NCBI GenBank assembly: GCA_036257895.1
Contig: DATAES010000037.1
Location: forward strand, 1 to 13,459
Length of the DNA stretch: 13,459 nt
From: DATAES01 sp036257895
GTDB taxonomy: Bacteria > Actinomycetota > Acidimicrobiia > Acidimicrobiales > JACDCH01
Direction of reading: 5' to 3'
Every line of letters begins with the position of its first letter. The first letter of the stretch is position 1. Below are positions 6,666 to 13,455 of the stretch, piece by piece. A program made the translations under genes and the position numbers. The notes under the pieces were generated by a model. It was not told the origin of the DNA, did not search any database, and was given only the letters and a program-made list of their open reading frames with translations.

Positions 6666-8027
6666 ATGGCCGAAGAGGGCGAGGTGCCGCGCGTCGCCGA
6701 GCGCATGTTCCCGTCGCCGATCGATCACGGCATCGCGCAGCCCGATCGCTCCGTGTGCAACGTGCGTTTCGGCACCACCGCGTACACGGGAGGCGCGGGA
6801 GGCGCGGGCGAGGCGTGGTACGAGGGCGGTGGAGCGATCGGCGAGAAGGCGGTGCAGCCGATCGTCGTCTACCCACCGACAGGCGGCGTCGCGACGCAAG
6901 GCGATCCGTTCGAGCCGGTCAAGATCGGCGTGCTCGTCGACATGGATCTCGGTCAGCTGCTCGCCGACTGGCTCGATCCGACGATCCTTGCCATCGAGGA
7001 CGCGATGAACGAGGGCGTGTGGGGTCGGAGTCCGATCGAACTCGTCGTCGCCGACGCGCGCGGCCTCCCGCGCGAGAACTACCGCAAGGTGATCAAGGGC
7101 TACGAGTGGCTGGTCGACCAGGGATGCGTCGTGATCCTCGGTCCGCTCATCTCGGACAACAGCCTCACCTTGCAATCGACGGTCGACCGCACGGGCGTGC
7201 CCGTCATCGGATGGACCGGCGCTCACCAGTTCGCCAGCGACTACTGCTTCACCGTGGCCAACGGTGACATACCCACTGAAGGCGTCATGTGCGCCAACTG
7301 GCTCTACCAGAAGGGCTTCGAGAAGGTCGGACTGTTCTGGGAAGCAGGGTCGTCCGGGCGCGACTACGCGGACTACTTCAGGTACACCGCAATGCAACTC
7401 GGCATGACGATCACCCGCGAGGTGATGCTCGAGCCGAACCCGCGCGGCCTCGTCGACCATCTGCGAGCGATGCGAGAGATGGGGACGGAGGGCATCTACT
7501 ACGGCGGCTACGGCTACTCGACGTTCCACTTCGCGGCGGCGTTCAAAGAGCTCGAGTGGGATCCGCCGCGTGTGATGGGCACCGCGTTCATGTTCTATTC
7601 GAACTCGAATGCGTGGGCGCAGGGACTCGAAGGCTGGCACGGGATCGACCAACTCGGTGAGGACGGTCGCAATCCCAACTACGAGGCGCTCATCGACCGG
7701 ATGGACGCGAGGTTCGGCCGCCGTACCCGAAACGTCGTGGTCGCACTGTCGTATGACACGGCCCGCGCCGCGATCCACGGCATCGCAAACGCCAAGATCC
7801 CGATTCCGTCCGAGGTGAAGAACGGGCTCGAACGCATCCGTTGGATGCCGGCAACCAACGGCGGACCGGGCTGTTACGTCCAGTTCGGCCCGGGTGACCA
7901 CAAGGGCTACAAGGGCGACTTCCTCACCTTCCGCGAGCTGCGGAACGGTGAGTTGCGCTTCGACGGCTACTACCGGCCGCAGTGGCCGGTCAATCGCACG
8001 ACGACATCACCTGCAGAACGCCCTTGA
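6666..8027 (+). CDS. Periplasmic-binding-protein-like (type 1, LivJ family) protein without a signal peptide
   Basis: This protein has 453 residues. From about residue 85 (EPVKIGVLVDMDL) it has the type 1 periplasmic-binding fold of branched-chain amino acid/amide ABC systems. Recognisable segments are CVVILGPLISDNSLTLQ, then TGVPVIGWTGAHQF, then FEKVGLFWEAGSSGRDYADYF and GTEGIYYGGYGYS. Such domains bind small ligands between two lobes. Residues 1-84 are polar and Gly-rich (TGGAGGAGEAWYEGGG) with no hydrophobic core, no lipobox and no Arg-Arg motif, and the strong ribosome site supports this start, so the protein seems to stay in the cytoplasm. There are no permease or ABC ATPase genes nearby. 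It is the first gene of an operon with an acyl-CoA synthetase (stop and start overlap at TTGA 8024-8027) and a hydrolase, so a role as intracellular ligand sensor or substrate binder for the same pathway is possible but only inferred. It is more divergent than a typical LivJ, which has about 380 residues. Confidence 0.85.
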   Translation: MAEEGEVPRVAERMFPSPIDHGIAQPDRSVCNVRFGTTAYTGGAGGAGEAWYEGGGAIGEKAVQPIVVYPPTGGVATQGDPFEPVKIGVLVDMDLGQLLADWLDPTILAIEDAMNEGVWGRSPIELVVADARGLPRENYRKVIKGYEWLVDQGCVVILGPLISDNSLTLQSTVDRTGVPVIGWTGAHQFASDYCFTVANGDIPTEGVMCANWLYQKGFEKVGLFWEAGSSGRDYADYFRYTAMQLGMTITREVMLEPNPRGLVDHLRAMREMGTEGIYYGGYGYSTFHFAAAFKELEWDPPRVMGTAFMFYSNSNAWAQGLEGWHGIDQLGEDGRNPNYEALIDRMDARFGRRTRNVVVALSYDTARAAIHGIANAKIPIPSEVKNGLERIRWMPATNGGPGCYVQFGPGDHKGYKGDFLTFRELRNGELRFDGYYRPQWPVNRTTTSPAERP

Positions 8028-9652
8028 CGACGTCCGTGTGGATCCGCGAGCCGCAGCACACGCTCGTCGACCTGCTGCGATCACGGCTCGAGACCGAGGG
8101 CGAAGCTCCGTACCTGGACGTCACCGGCACGGCCCTGAGCGCGACGGACATCGCCGATCGAGCGGGGCGGATCGCCAGCGCGCTGCAGCAGATGGGTGTG
8201 CACAAGGGTGACCGCGTCGCGGCGCTGATCGACAACTCGCCCGAGGCGCTGGTCACGTGGTGGGGCGTGATCTGGTCGGGTGCCGTCGCCGTCCCGGTCA
8301 ACACTGCGTACAAGGGTGAGTACCTGCGCCACCAACTCGCGGACTCGGGCTCGAAGGTCCTGCTGGTGCAAGGCGACCTTGCCGACCGCGCCGTGCGGGT
8401 CGTCCCGGAGGTCGAAGGCCTCGGCCATGTCGTGGTGATCGGCGACGGGCCGTCGGACTTCCCGACCGCGAAGTCGCACCCGTGGCGCACGATGTTCGAC
8501 AACGACCCGACCGAACCAGTCGATGTCGCCCCGAGTGATCTGGGCACGTTCATCTACACCGGCGGCACCACCGGGCTGTCGAAGGGCTGCATGCTCAGCC
8601 ACAACTACCACGCCGTGCTGACACGCCAGATCGGTACGTGCTGGGGGCGCGGACCGGACGACGTGGTGTGGACGCCACTGCCGTTGTTCCACTTCAACGC
8701 GCTCGTCACGGCCGTCATCGGCCCGCTCCTGTTCGGTGGCCGCGGCGCCATCGACCGGAAGTTCTCCGTCTCGAGCTTCTGGTCCGAGATGAACCGCACG
8801 GGCGCAACGATCACGTCGACGCTCGGGACCATGGCCTATCTGCTGGCTCATGACGTCGATCGCGCCGAGATGCCGAAGTCCGGAGCGACCGAAGCCAACA
8901 CGTCGCTGCGACTCCTCGGCGCGGCACCGCTTCCTCAAGAAGTCGACCGATTGATCAAGTCGCGGTTCGGCATCGACACCTTCAGCGGCGCGTACGGACT
9001 GACGGAAGCGTCACTCGTCTCATGGCAGCCGCCCGGAGTGGTGAACAAGCCCAACGCGGCGGGCGTCATCAACAACGAGTACTTCGACGTCCGGATCTTC
9101 GACGACGAGGACAACGAACTGCCTCGCGAGACCGACGGTGAGATCGTCATCCGGCCGAAGCGGGCCCACGCGATGTTCGAGGGCTACTGGGGGCGAGCGG
9201 AGGCCACGGTCGAAGCGAGCCGCAACTGGTGGTTCCACACGGGAGACATCGGCCGCATCGACGACGACGACTTCTTGTTCTTCGTCGACCGGAAGGCGGA
9301 CTACCTGCGTCGTCGCGGCGAGAACATCGCCAGCTTCGAGGTCGAGAGGATCTTGATGCGACAAGGCGAGCTGGCCGACGTCGTCGTCCACGCGGTGTTC
9401 AGCGAGCTCGGCGAGGACGATCTCAAGATCACCGCGACCAGGGCGCCCGGGTCGGAGCTCTCCGAAGCCGACCTGTTCCGGTGGTGCATCGACGAACTGC
9501 CGTACTTCGCGCTCCCGCGCTACATCGAGTTCCGCGACGAGTTGCCGCGCAGCCCGGTTGGCCGCGTGCTCAAGCGCGTGCTGCGCGAGGAAGGCGTCAC
9601 GCCCACGACGTGGACCGTCGACGGCTCGGGCATCAGTTTCGAGAAGCGTTGA
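8024..9652 (+). CDS. AMP-forming acyl-CoA synthetase (CaiC/FadD type)
   Basis: This 542-residue ANL-superfamily enzyme would adenylate a carboxylic acid and transfer it to CoA. The phosphate loop is YTGGTTGLSKG (178-188), with Gly instead of the usual Ser at its third position. YGLTE (324-328), TGD (Asp408), the hinge DRKADYLRRRGENI and the C-terminal catalytic Lys517 (GRVLKRVL) are all present, so it should be active. The bulky, mostly uncharged pocket region (PLPLFHFNALVTAVIG) does not tell which acid is used; relatives act on fatty acids, carnitine-like acids or aromatic acids. I chose TTG 8024 because its TTGA overlaps the preceding stop, as at the next junction. GTG 8036 and GTG 7982 are alternatives, and none has a clear ribosome site, so translational coupling is likely. 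It is the second gene of the plus-strand operon. Confidence 0.92.
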   Translation: MTTSVWIREPQHTLVDLLRSRLETEGEAPYLDVTGTALSATDIADRAGRIASALQQMGVHKGDRVAALIDNSPEALVTWWGVIWSGAVAVPVNTAYKGEYLRHQLADSGSKVLLVQGDLADRAVRVVPEVEGLGHVVVIGDGPSDFPTAKSHPWRTMFDNDPTEPVDVAPSDLGTFIYTGGTTGLSKGCMLSHNYHAVLTRQIGTCWGRGPDDVVWTPLPLFHFNALVTAVIGPLLFGGRGAIDRKFSVSSFWSEMNRTGATITSTLGTMAYLLAHDVDRAEMPKSGATEANTSLRLLGAAPLPQEVDRLIKSRFGIDTFSGAYGLTEASLVSWQPPGVVNKPNAAGVINNEYFDVRIFDDEDNELPRETDGEIVIRPKRAHAMFEGYWGRAEATVEASRNWWFHTGDIGRIDDDDFLFFVDRKADYLRRRGENIASFEVERILMRQGELADVVVHAVFSELGEDDLKITATRAPGSELSEADLFRWCIDELPYFALPRYIEFRDELPRSPVGRVLKRVLREEGVTPTTWTVDGSGISFEKR

Positions 9653-10389
9653 CCGCATTCGTTCTGATCCACGGCGGCGGCACCACCGGCCGGTTCTGGG
9701 ACAGGCTGCTCGACCACCTGCCCGGCCCAGCGCTTGCGCCCGATCTCCCTGGAAGGGGTGCCCATCCCCGTCCGATCGCGGAGCTCACCGTCGTCGGCGG
9801 ATCCGCGTCCGTGCTGGAGGACGTCGCCGCGTGGGGGGTCGACGACGACCTCGTCGTCGTCGCTCATTCTTCAGGCGGTCTGTTCACACCGGGCGTCGTC
9901 GCCGGCCTACGCGACCGAGTCCGCGCTGTCGTGCTGAACGCCGCGTCGGTTCCGCCGGAGGGAGGTGGCGGCATCGAGTGCATGAAGGCGCGCCACCGCG
10001 AGGGGCTCGAGTTGGCCATGCAGATCTCCCGGGAGTCCGGCCAGCCCATCGACACGGGACAGCCCAAGACAGACCCGGAGGTCTACCGCGACGCGTACGG
10101 AGGACGGCCGCTCACCGATGACGAATGCGCGTTCGTGGCCGACCCCGCTCGATCGGTGACAGACAGCGTCGACGTGTACTTCCAGCCGGTGCACTGGTCA
10201 CTCGTCGACGTTCCGGTCACCTATCTCGTGAACGACCACGACCGCCCGACGCCGCGTGAACTGCAACTCGAGATGGCCGGCCGCCTGCCCGGCCGCTCGA
10301 CGATCCGCCATCTCGACTCGGGTCACGTCCCCGCCGTCACGATGCCAGACGTTCTCGCCGCCGAGATCGCGACGGCAGTCGCCCGCTGA
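9649..10389 (+). CDS. Alpha/beta hydrolase (esterase/thioesterase-like)
   Basis: This is a 246-residue cytoplasmic alpha/beta hydrolase. It has the oxyanion-side HGGG (8-11) after strand FVLI, the nucleophile elbow AHSSGG with Ser74 (Ala in place of the first Gly of GxSxG), an acid at Asp196 or Asp198 in NDHDRPTP, and His226 in SGHVPAV. The length suits small esterases of the MenH/methylesterase/lactonase group. It would cleave an ester, thioester or lactone. Given its place after an acyl-CoA synthetase, it may release the acid to be activated or hydrolyse a pathway intermediate (inference). TTG 9649 overlaps the synthetase stop in TTGA. The frame is open much further upstream, but that region codes for the synthetase in another frame. 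The operon ends here, 26 bases before a strong hairpin. Confidence 0.88.
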   Translation: MTAFVLIHGGGTTGRFWDRLLDHLPGPALAPDLPGRGAHPRPIAELTVVGGSASVLEDVAAWGVDDDLVVVAHSSGGLFTPGVVAGLRDRVRAVVLNAASVPPEGGGGIECMKARHREGLELAMQISRESGQPIDTGQPKTDPEVYRDAYGGRPLTDDECAFVADPARSVTDSVDVYFQPVHWSLVDVPVTYLVNDHDRPTPRELQLEMAGRLPGRSTIRHLDSGHVPAVTMPDVLAAEIATAVAR

Positions 10390-10394
10390 CGACC

Positions 10395-10412
10395 CCAACA
10401 CACGAATGTTGG
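10395..10412. terminator. Small hairpin preceding the main terminator
   Basis: CCAACA (10395-10400) and TGTTGG (10407-10412) pair around a six-base loop, just after the hydrolase stop. It may add to termination by the larger hairpin next to it. Confidence 0.35.
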
Positions 10413-10414
10413 TG

Positions 10415-10442
10415 CGCCGTGGCCCCTATAGGGGCCACGGCG
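10415..10442. terminator. Strong bidirectional hairpin between convergent operons
   Basis: CGCCGTGGCCCC (10415-10426) pairs perfectly with GGGGCCACGGCG (10431-10442) around TATA, making a 12-base-pair stem. The four loop bases are themselves palindromic, so the whole 28 bases are a perfect palindrome that folds identically from either strand. It lies between the ends of the hydrolase gene (10389) and the TetR gene (10475), where a shared terminator is expected. There is no T-run on either side, so it could also act as an RNA 3' stabiliser. Confidence 0.65.
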
Positions 10443-10474
10443 ACCCGGAGTTCGCAGGGATTGGCGTTGGCGCC

Positions 10475-11101
10475 TCAGCTTCCTCGAGCGCGGAAGGCGC
10501 CCTCGAGGAAGTCGTGGAACTCGCCGACGGTCATGGAGCCCGCGCCGAGGTCGGTGCTCTGGAAGGCGGAGACCATCGCGCTGAAGAGACGGGCGACGAC
10601 CGCCGGATCGCCAGGACGAATTGTGCCCTCGCCCTGGCCGGTGCGGAACATGTCGGCCTGGAGCTTCATCGCCTCGGCGTACCGATCCGCGACCAGTGCA
10701 TCGAGCTTGGTCTCGAGGTCGCCGACGACGACGGGCGATGTGTGCAGGTAGAGCCGACCGAAGTTGGGGTGTCTGCGGAAGAAGTCCACCTGGTAGTCGG
10801 CGAGGGTGTGGAGTTGTTCGAGCGGCGGTCGAACTTCGGTCATCAGCTCGCGCATGCCGTCCATGAACTCGGCGCCCCGTCGCAAGTAGATCTGGACGAA
10901 CAGATCGTCCTTGTGCTCGAAGAAGCTGTACACCGCGCCGACCGAGAACTCGGCCCGGTGGGCGATCTCCTTGATCGTGGCCTCGTGGTATCCCTTCGAC
11001 GCGAACACCTCCTCGGCGGCGTCGAGGATCTGGGTGCGGCTGACCTCTTGGTGCCGGACTCGGCGCTCCTCGCGCTTGCCCATCTCCTTGGTCGCCGCCA
11101 T
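10475..11101 (-). CDS. TetR-family transcriptional regulator
   Basis: This is a 208-residue cytoplasmic DNA-binding protein. The N-terminus has the TetR fold: RTQILDAAEEVFASKGYHEA (22-41), then the helix-turn-helix ATIKEIAHRAEFSVGAVYSFF (41-61) followed by EHKDDLFV. The remainder is the helical ligand-binding and dimerisation domain. Such proteins usually repress nearby operons and are released by a pathway ligand, often an acyl-CoA. ATG 11101 shares its A with the stop codon of the amidohydrolase gene (TGATG). TTG 11104 would give a TTGA overlap instead, and the 5' gene is read first in either case, so translation is probably coupled. The likely targets are the TGAAC/GTTCA sites at 6620-6633 and 12379-12438 (inference), which would put the whole cluster under its control. 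Confidence 0.92.
   Translation of the reverse strand: MAATKEMGKREERRVRHQEVSRTQILDAAEEVFASKGYHEATIKEIAHRAEFSVGAVYSFFEHKDDLFVQIYLRRGAEFMDGMRELMTEVRPPLEQLHTLADYQVDFFRRHPNFGRLYLHTSPVVVGDLETKLDALVADRYAEAMKLQADMFRTGQGEGTIRPGDPAVVARLFSAMVSAFQSTDLGAGSMTVGEFHDFLEGAFRARGS
10479..10511. repeat. Inverted repeat in the 3' end of the TetR gene
   Basis: CTTCCTCGAG (10479-10488) and CTCGAGGAAG (10502-10511) are perfect 10-base inverted arms. They overlap a second pairing of GGCGCC (10469-10474) with GGCGCC (10496-10501). They cover the last codons and the stop of the TetR gene. A folded 3' end in the mRNA is possible. Confidence 0.45.
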
Positions 11102-12384
11102 CAAGCGGTTGCGCTTCGCGCGAGCTCGCTGAGGCTGATGGAGCTCTGCTCGCGGCGGCCGGTGTCCATCGACCGCACGCGCACGTCGTGGCCGGCCACC
11201 TCAGCACGCAGGGCGCCGACGGTGCACTGTGACTTGTCGCGATGAGCGAACGGATCGAACTGGTACCAGCGCATCGCGTTCTCGTGGGTGATCTTGTGGA
11301 GCTCCTCGTCCGGTACGCCGTACTGCGTCGCGACTCGATGCAGCTCCTCTGGAGCGTGGGGCCAGGACGAGTCGGAGTGCGGATAGTCCTGCTCCCAGCA
11401 GATGTTGTCGATGCCGATGTCGTTGCGGAGCTGGATGCCGACCGGATCGGCGATGAAGCAGGTGAGGATGTGACGCCGGAACACCTCGCTCGGTAGCTCG
11501 TCTCCGAAGTCCTGGTGCGTCCACAGGTGGTGCATGTCGTAGGTGCGATCGAGACGGTCGAGGAAGTACGGGATCCACCCGGTGCCGCCCTCGGACAGCG
11601 CGACCCGCAACGAGCGGTACTTCTTGAACACTCGCGACCACACCAGGTCAGCCGCGGCCATGCAGATGTTCATGGGCTGCAACGTGATCATCACGTCCAT
11701 GGGCGCGTCCGGCGCGGTGACCGCGAGCTGTCCCGACGAACCGAGATGGACGTTGAGGATCGTGCCTGTCTCGACGAGCGCGTCCCACATCGGGTCCCAA
11801 TGGTCGCTGTGGAAGCTCGGCAGACCGAGCGCCGCAGGATTCTCGGTGAAGGTCAGCGAATGGCAGCCCTTCGCCGCGACCCGCCGGACCTCTGCCGCCG
11901 TTGCCGCGGGATCCCACAACATCGGAAGCGCCATCGGGATGTGACGGCCCGGGTACGAACCGCACCAGTCCTCGATGTGCCAGTCGTTGTAGGCCCGCAC
12001 GAGCGCGGCCGCGAGGTCCTTGTCGTCGACGCCGGCGAACACACGGCCCGAGAACGACGGAAACGACGGGAAGCACATGCACGCGAGGACGCCGCCGGCC
12101 GACATGTCCTTCACCCGCTCGTGGATGTCCCAACAGCCGCGTCGCATCTCGTCGAACGACGTCGGGTTGACGCCGTACTCCTCCCTCGGGCGCCCGGCCA
12201 CGGCGTTGAGGCCGATGTTCGGGATCGATCCACCGTTGAACGACCAGACGTCGTCGCCGTGCGCATTGCGAACGACCTTGGGCGCCAGATCGGCGTACGT
12301 GGTCGGGAGCCGGCCTTCGAAGACGTGGGGCGGCTCGACGACGTGGTCGTCGACGCTGATCATGATCATGTCCTCGACGTTCAC
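11101..12384 (-). CDS. Amidohydrolase-family (ACMSD/LigW-like, PF04909-type) protein
   Basis: This is a 427-residue TIM-barrel metal-dependent hydrolase or decarboxylase. The first strand has MISVDDHVVEPPHVF, where His14 is the expected metal ligand, but Val16 stands where the second His of HxH usually sits; Asp12 or Glu17 may compensate, and many actinobacterial members have this form. His213 in NVHLGSSG is the next ligand candidate, and CWEQDYPHSD gives the catalytic Asp333 and His336. ENAMRWYQFD near residue 380 is the usual C-terminal family motif, and about 50 less typical residues follow. Relatives hydrolyse C-N or C-O bonds or decarboxylate aromatic or enol acids. There is no signal peptide, so it is cytoplasmic. 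GTG 12384 has GGAGG six bases upstream. It is the first gene of an operon with the TetR gene, which starts at its stop codon. The substrate is unknown. Confidence 0.9.
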   Translation of the reverse strand: MNVEDMIMISVDDHVVEPPHVFEGRLPTTYADLAPKVVRNAHGDDVWSFNGGSIPNIGLNAVAGRPREEYGVNPTSFDEMRRGCWDIHERVKDMSAGGVLACMCFPSFPSFSGRVFAGVDDKDLAAALVRAYNDWHIEDWCGSYPGRHIPMALPMLWDPAATAAEVRRVAAKGCHSLTFTENPAALGLPSFHSDHWDPMWDALVETGTILNVHLGSSGQLAVTAPDAPMDVMITLQPMNICMAAADLVWSRVFKKYRSLRVALSEGGTGWIPYFLDRLDRTYDMHHLWTHQDFGDELPSEVFRRHILTCFIADPVGIQLRNDIGIDNICWEQDYPHSDSSWPHAPEELHRVATQYGVPDEELHKITHENAMRWYQFDPFAHRDKSQCTVGALRAEVAGHDVRVRSMDTGRREQSSISLSELARSATA

Positions 12385-12438
12385 GATGAACCTCCGTCTC
12401 GCAGTGGGTCACGGTTCAGTCAAGTAAATCACCGTTCA
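12379..12438. promoter_or_regulatory. Cluster of four TGAAC/GTTCA half-sites over the amidohydrolase promoter and start
   Basis: On the plus strand GTTCA occurs at 12379-12383, 12414-12418 and 12434-12438, and TGAAC at 12387-12391. The last two GTTCA copies are exactly 20 bases apart (two helical turns). Between them, on the minus strand, lies TGATTTACT, which could be an extended -10 (TGA then TTTACT). The pair at 12379-12391 is an inverted repeat with a three-base spacer that overlaps the GTG start codon and the edge of the ribosome site. ACGGTTCAGT (12411-12420) is identical to 6626-6635. Binding by the operon's own TetR product is an inference. Confidence 0.45.
12391..12395 (-). promoter_or_regulatory. 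Ribosome binding site of the amidohydrolase gene
   Basis: GGAGG on the minus strand, six bases before GTG 12384, decides this start over the in-frame ATG codons a few residues later. Confidence 0.7.
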
Positions 12439-12458
12439 CTGCGCCCGAGTCGGGGGTG

Positions 12459-12472
12459 CGCGGACGCCCGCG
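12459..12472 (-). terminator. Short GC hairpin after the surface-protein gene
   Basis: CGCGG (12459-12463) and CCGCG (12468-12472) pair around ACGC, two bases beyond the stop codon of the LARTG protein. A second weak pairing (CCCG with CGGG, 12444-12454) follows. There is no T-run, so a role as terminator is only plausible. Confidence 0.3.
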
Positions 12473-12474
12473 GA

Positions 12475-13455
12475 CTAGTGGATGGCGCGCCGCCGCATGG
12501 CGATGAGGGTGAGGAGCGAGCCGAGCCCGATGCAGGCGAGTGCGATCGCGAGCGTCTGACCCGCGTGGCTGCCGGTTCTGGCCAGCGCCTCGCCACCAGT
12601 TGCGACACCGCCAACCGCGGCTGTGGTCGTGGGCGCGGCCGTGGTCGTGGTCGTGGGCGCGGCAGTGGTGGTCGCTTCGATCCGCGCCATGGGACGGAGT
12701 CCCGTCCAACCGAGCTCACTGGCGAAGTCCCCTGTCGCCGGGTCAGTGATGAACGCCATGTCTTCGTCCACATCGGTGCCGATGGTCGGGTTGACCGTGG
12801 ACGCACCGACGTTCAGAGAGTCGTACGGCCCCGGCGTGCCGATGGGTGCATAACCGCTCGTACTGGTGTTGGAGGCGATGCCCCAGATCAGCGTGTCCGG
12901 AAGGATGGTGCCCGCCGGGAACTCGAAGTCCACGACCACAGCGACGCCGGTCAGGCAGGCCGAACCGTCGAACCACCGTCCTGCATTCGGGCCGGTGCAG
13001 TTGGTTGGATCGGCGGAAGGACGCAACGGGATCGTGAACGTGTCGGTGAGCGTTGCGATGACCGAGCCTACCGTTGGCGCGGCGAGCGTGCCGGCCATGT
13101 TGTACAGCGTCATCGTCAGCGGATGGTCAAACGTCGCGCCGGCCGCTGTGACGCACGTCGGGCCTGTCCCGGACTCACATGCCTGCGACGAGAGCGCGAC
13201 AGAGACCGTCGTCAACTCGCGCGGTCCCGGCGCCAACGTCACCAGATCGCCGAACTCGCTGACCTGTTCGCACGCGAAACACTGGCTGGGGCTCACGTTG
13301 CTGGGCAGGGTCGGGCCGATCGCGTCGTATACAACGACGGGTGCCGCTTGAGCGGCGGCGGAGCCGATCGTGCCCGACACCACGAGTCCGACAGCCGCGA
13401 GTGCGACGGGGAGGCGGAGTGCGCGACGCCGTTTCACCTTCAGCGTGCCGATCAA
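12475..13455 (-). CDS. Secreted, probably sortase-anchored surface protein with LARTG motif
   Basis: Up to 326 residues. The N-terminus has a basic stretch (KVKRRRALRLP) and a hydrophobic core (VALAAVGLVVSGTIG), with likely cleavage near AQAA (about residue 38), so it is exported. The ectodomain has six cysteines (SQC, FAC, QAC, TCV, TNC, SAC) and many short strands (FGDLVTLAPG, LTMTLYN, VAVVVDFEFPAG), which suggests a disulfide-bonded beta sandwich. I recall similar ectodomains with varied C-terminal anchors, but cannot name the family. A Thr/Ala/Pro linker (about 254-276) leads to LARTG (291-295), a membrane helix and RRRAIH. LAxTG is the class E sortase recognition pattern in actinobacteria, so covalent wall attachment after the Thr is expected. 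The start is uncertain: TTG 13455 is four bases from the window edge with no visible ribosome site, GTG 13437 is in frame, and an upstream start is possible. No sortase gene is in the window. Confidence 0.82.
   Translation of the reverse strand: MIGTLKVKRRRALRLPVALAAVGLVVSGTIGSAAAQAAPVVVYDAIGPTLPSNVSPSQCFACEQVSEFGDLVTLAPGPRELTTVSVALSSQACESGTGPTCVTAAGATFDHPLTMTLYNMAGTLAAPTVGSVIATLTDTFTIPLRPSADPTNCTGPNAGRWFDGSACLTGVAVVVDFEFPAGTILPDTLIWGIASNTSTSGYAPIGTPGPYDSLNVGASTVNPTIGTDVDEDMAFITDPATGDFASELGWTGLRPMARIEATTTAAPTTTTTAAPTTTAAVGGVATGGEALARTGSHAGQTLAIALACIGLGSLLTLIAMRRRAIH
12623..12664 (-). repeat. Imperfect tandem repeat coding for the Thr/Ala/Pro linker
   Basis: Two 18-base copies (12623-12640 and 12647-12664), differing at one base, are separated by six bases of similar sequence, a period of 24. 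They encode TTTAAP-type units of the wall-spanning linker. Such repeats change length easily by slippage. Confidence 0.6.

Noticed and set aside
6579..7901. A 440-residue N-terminal extension of the acyl-CoA dehydrogenase frame
   Set aside because: It is antisense to the binding-protein gene, which has a strong ribosome site and family motifs. The dehydrogenase family starts at about MAWDF.
9229..9648. An N-terminal extension of the alpha/beta hydrolase frame
   Set aside because: It overlaps the acyl-CoA synthetase in another frame and is Arg-rich shadow sequence. The hydrolase fold begins directly after TTG 9649.
11648..12412. A 254-codon minus-strand frame beside the amidohydrolase
   Set aside because: It is an Arg-rich shadow in another frame of the amidohydrolase gene, with no motif of its own.
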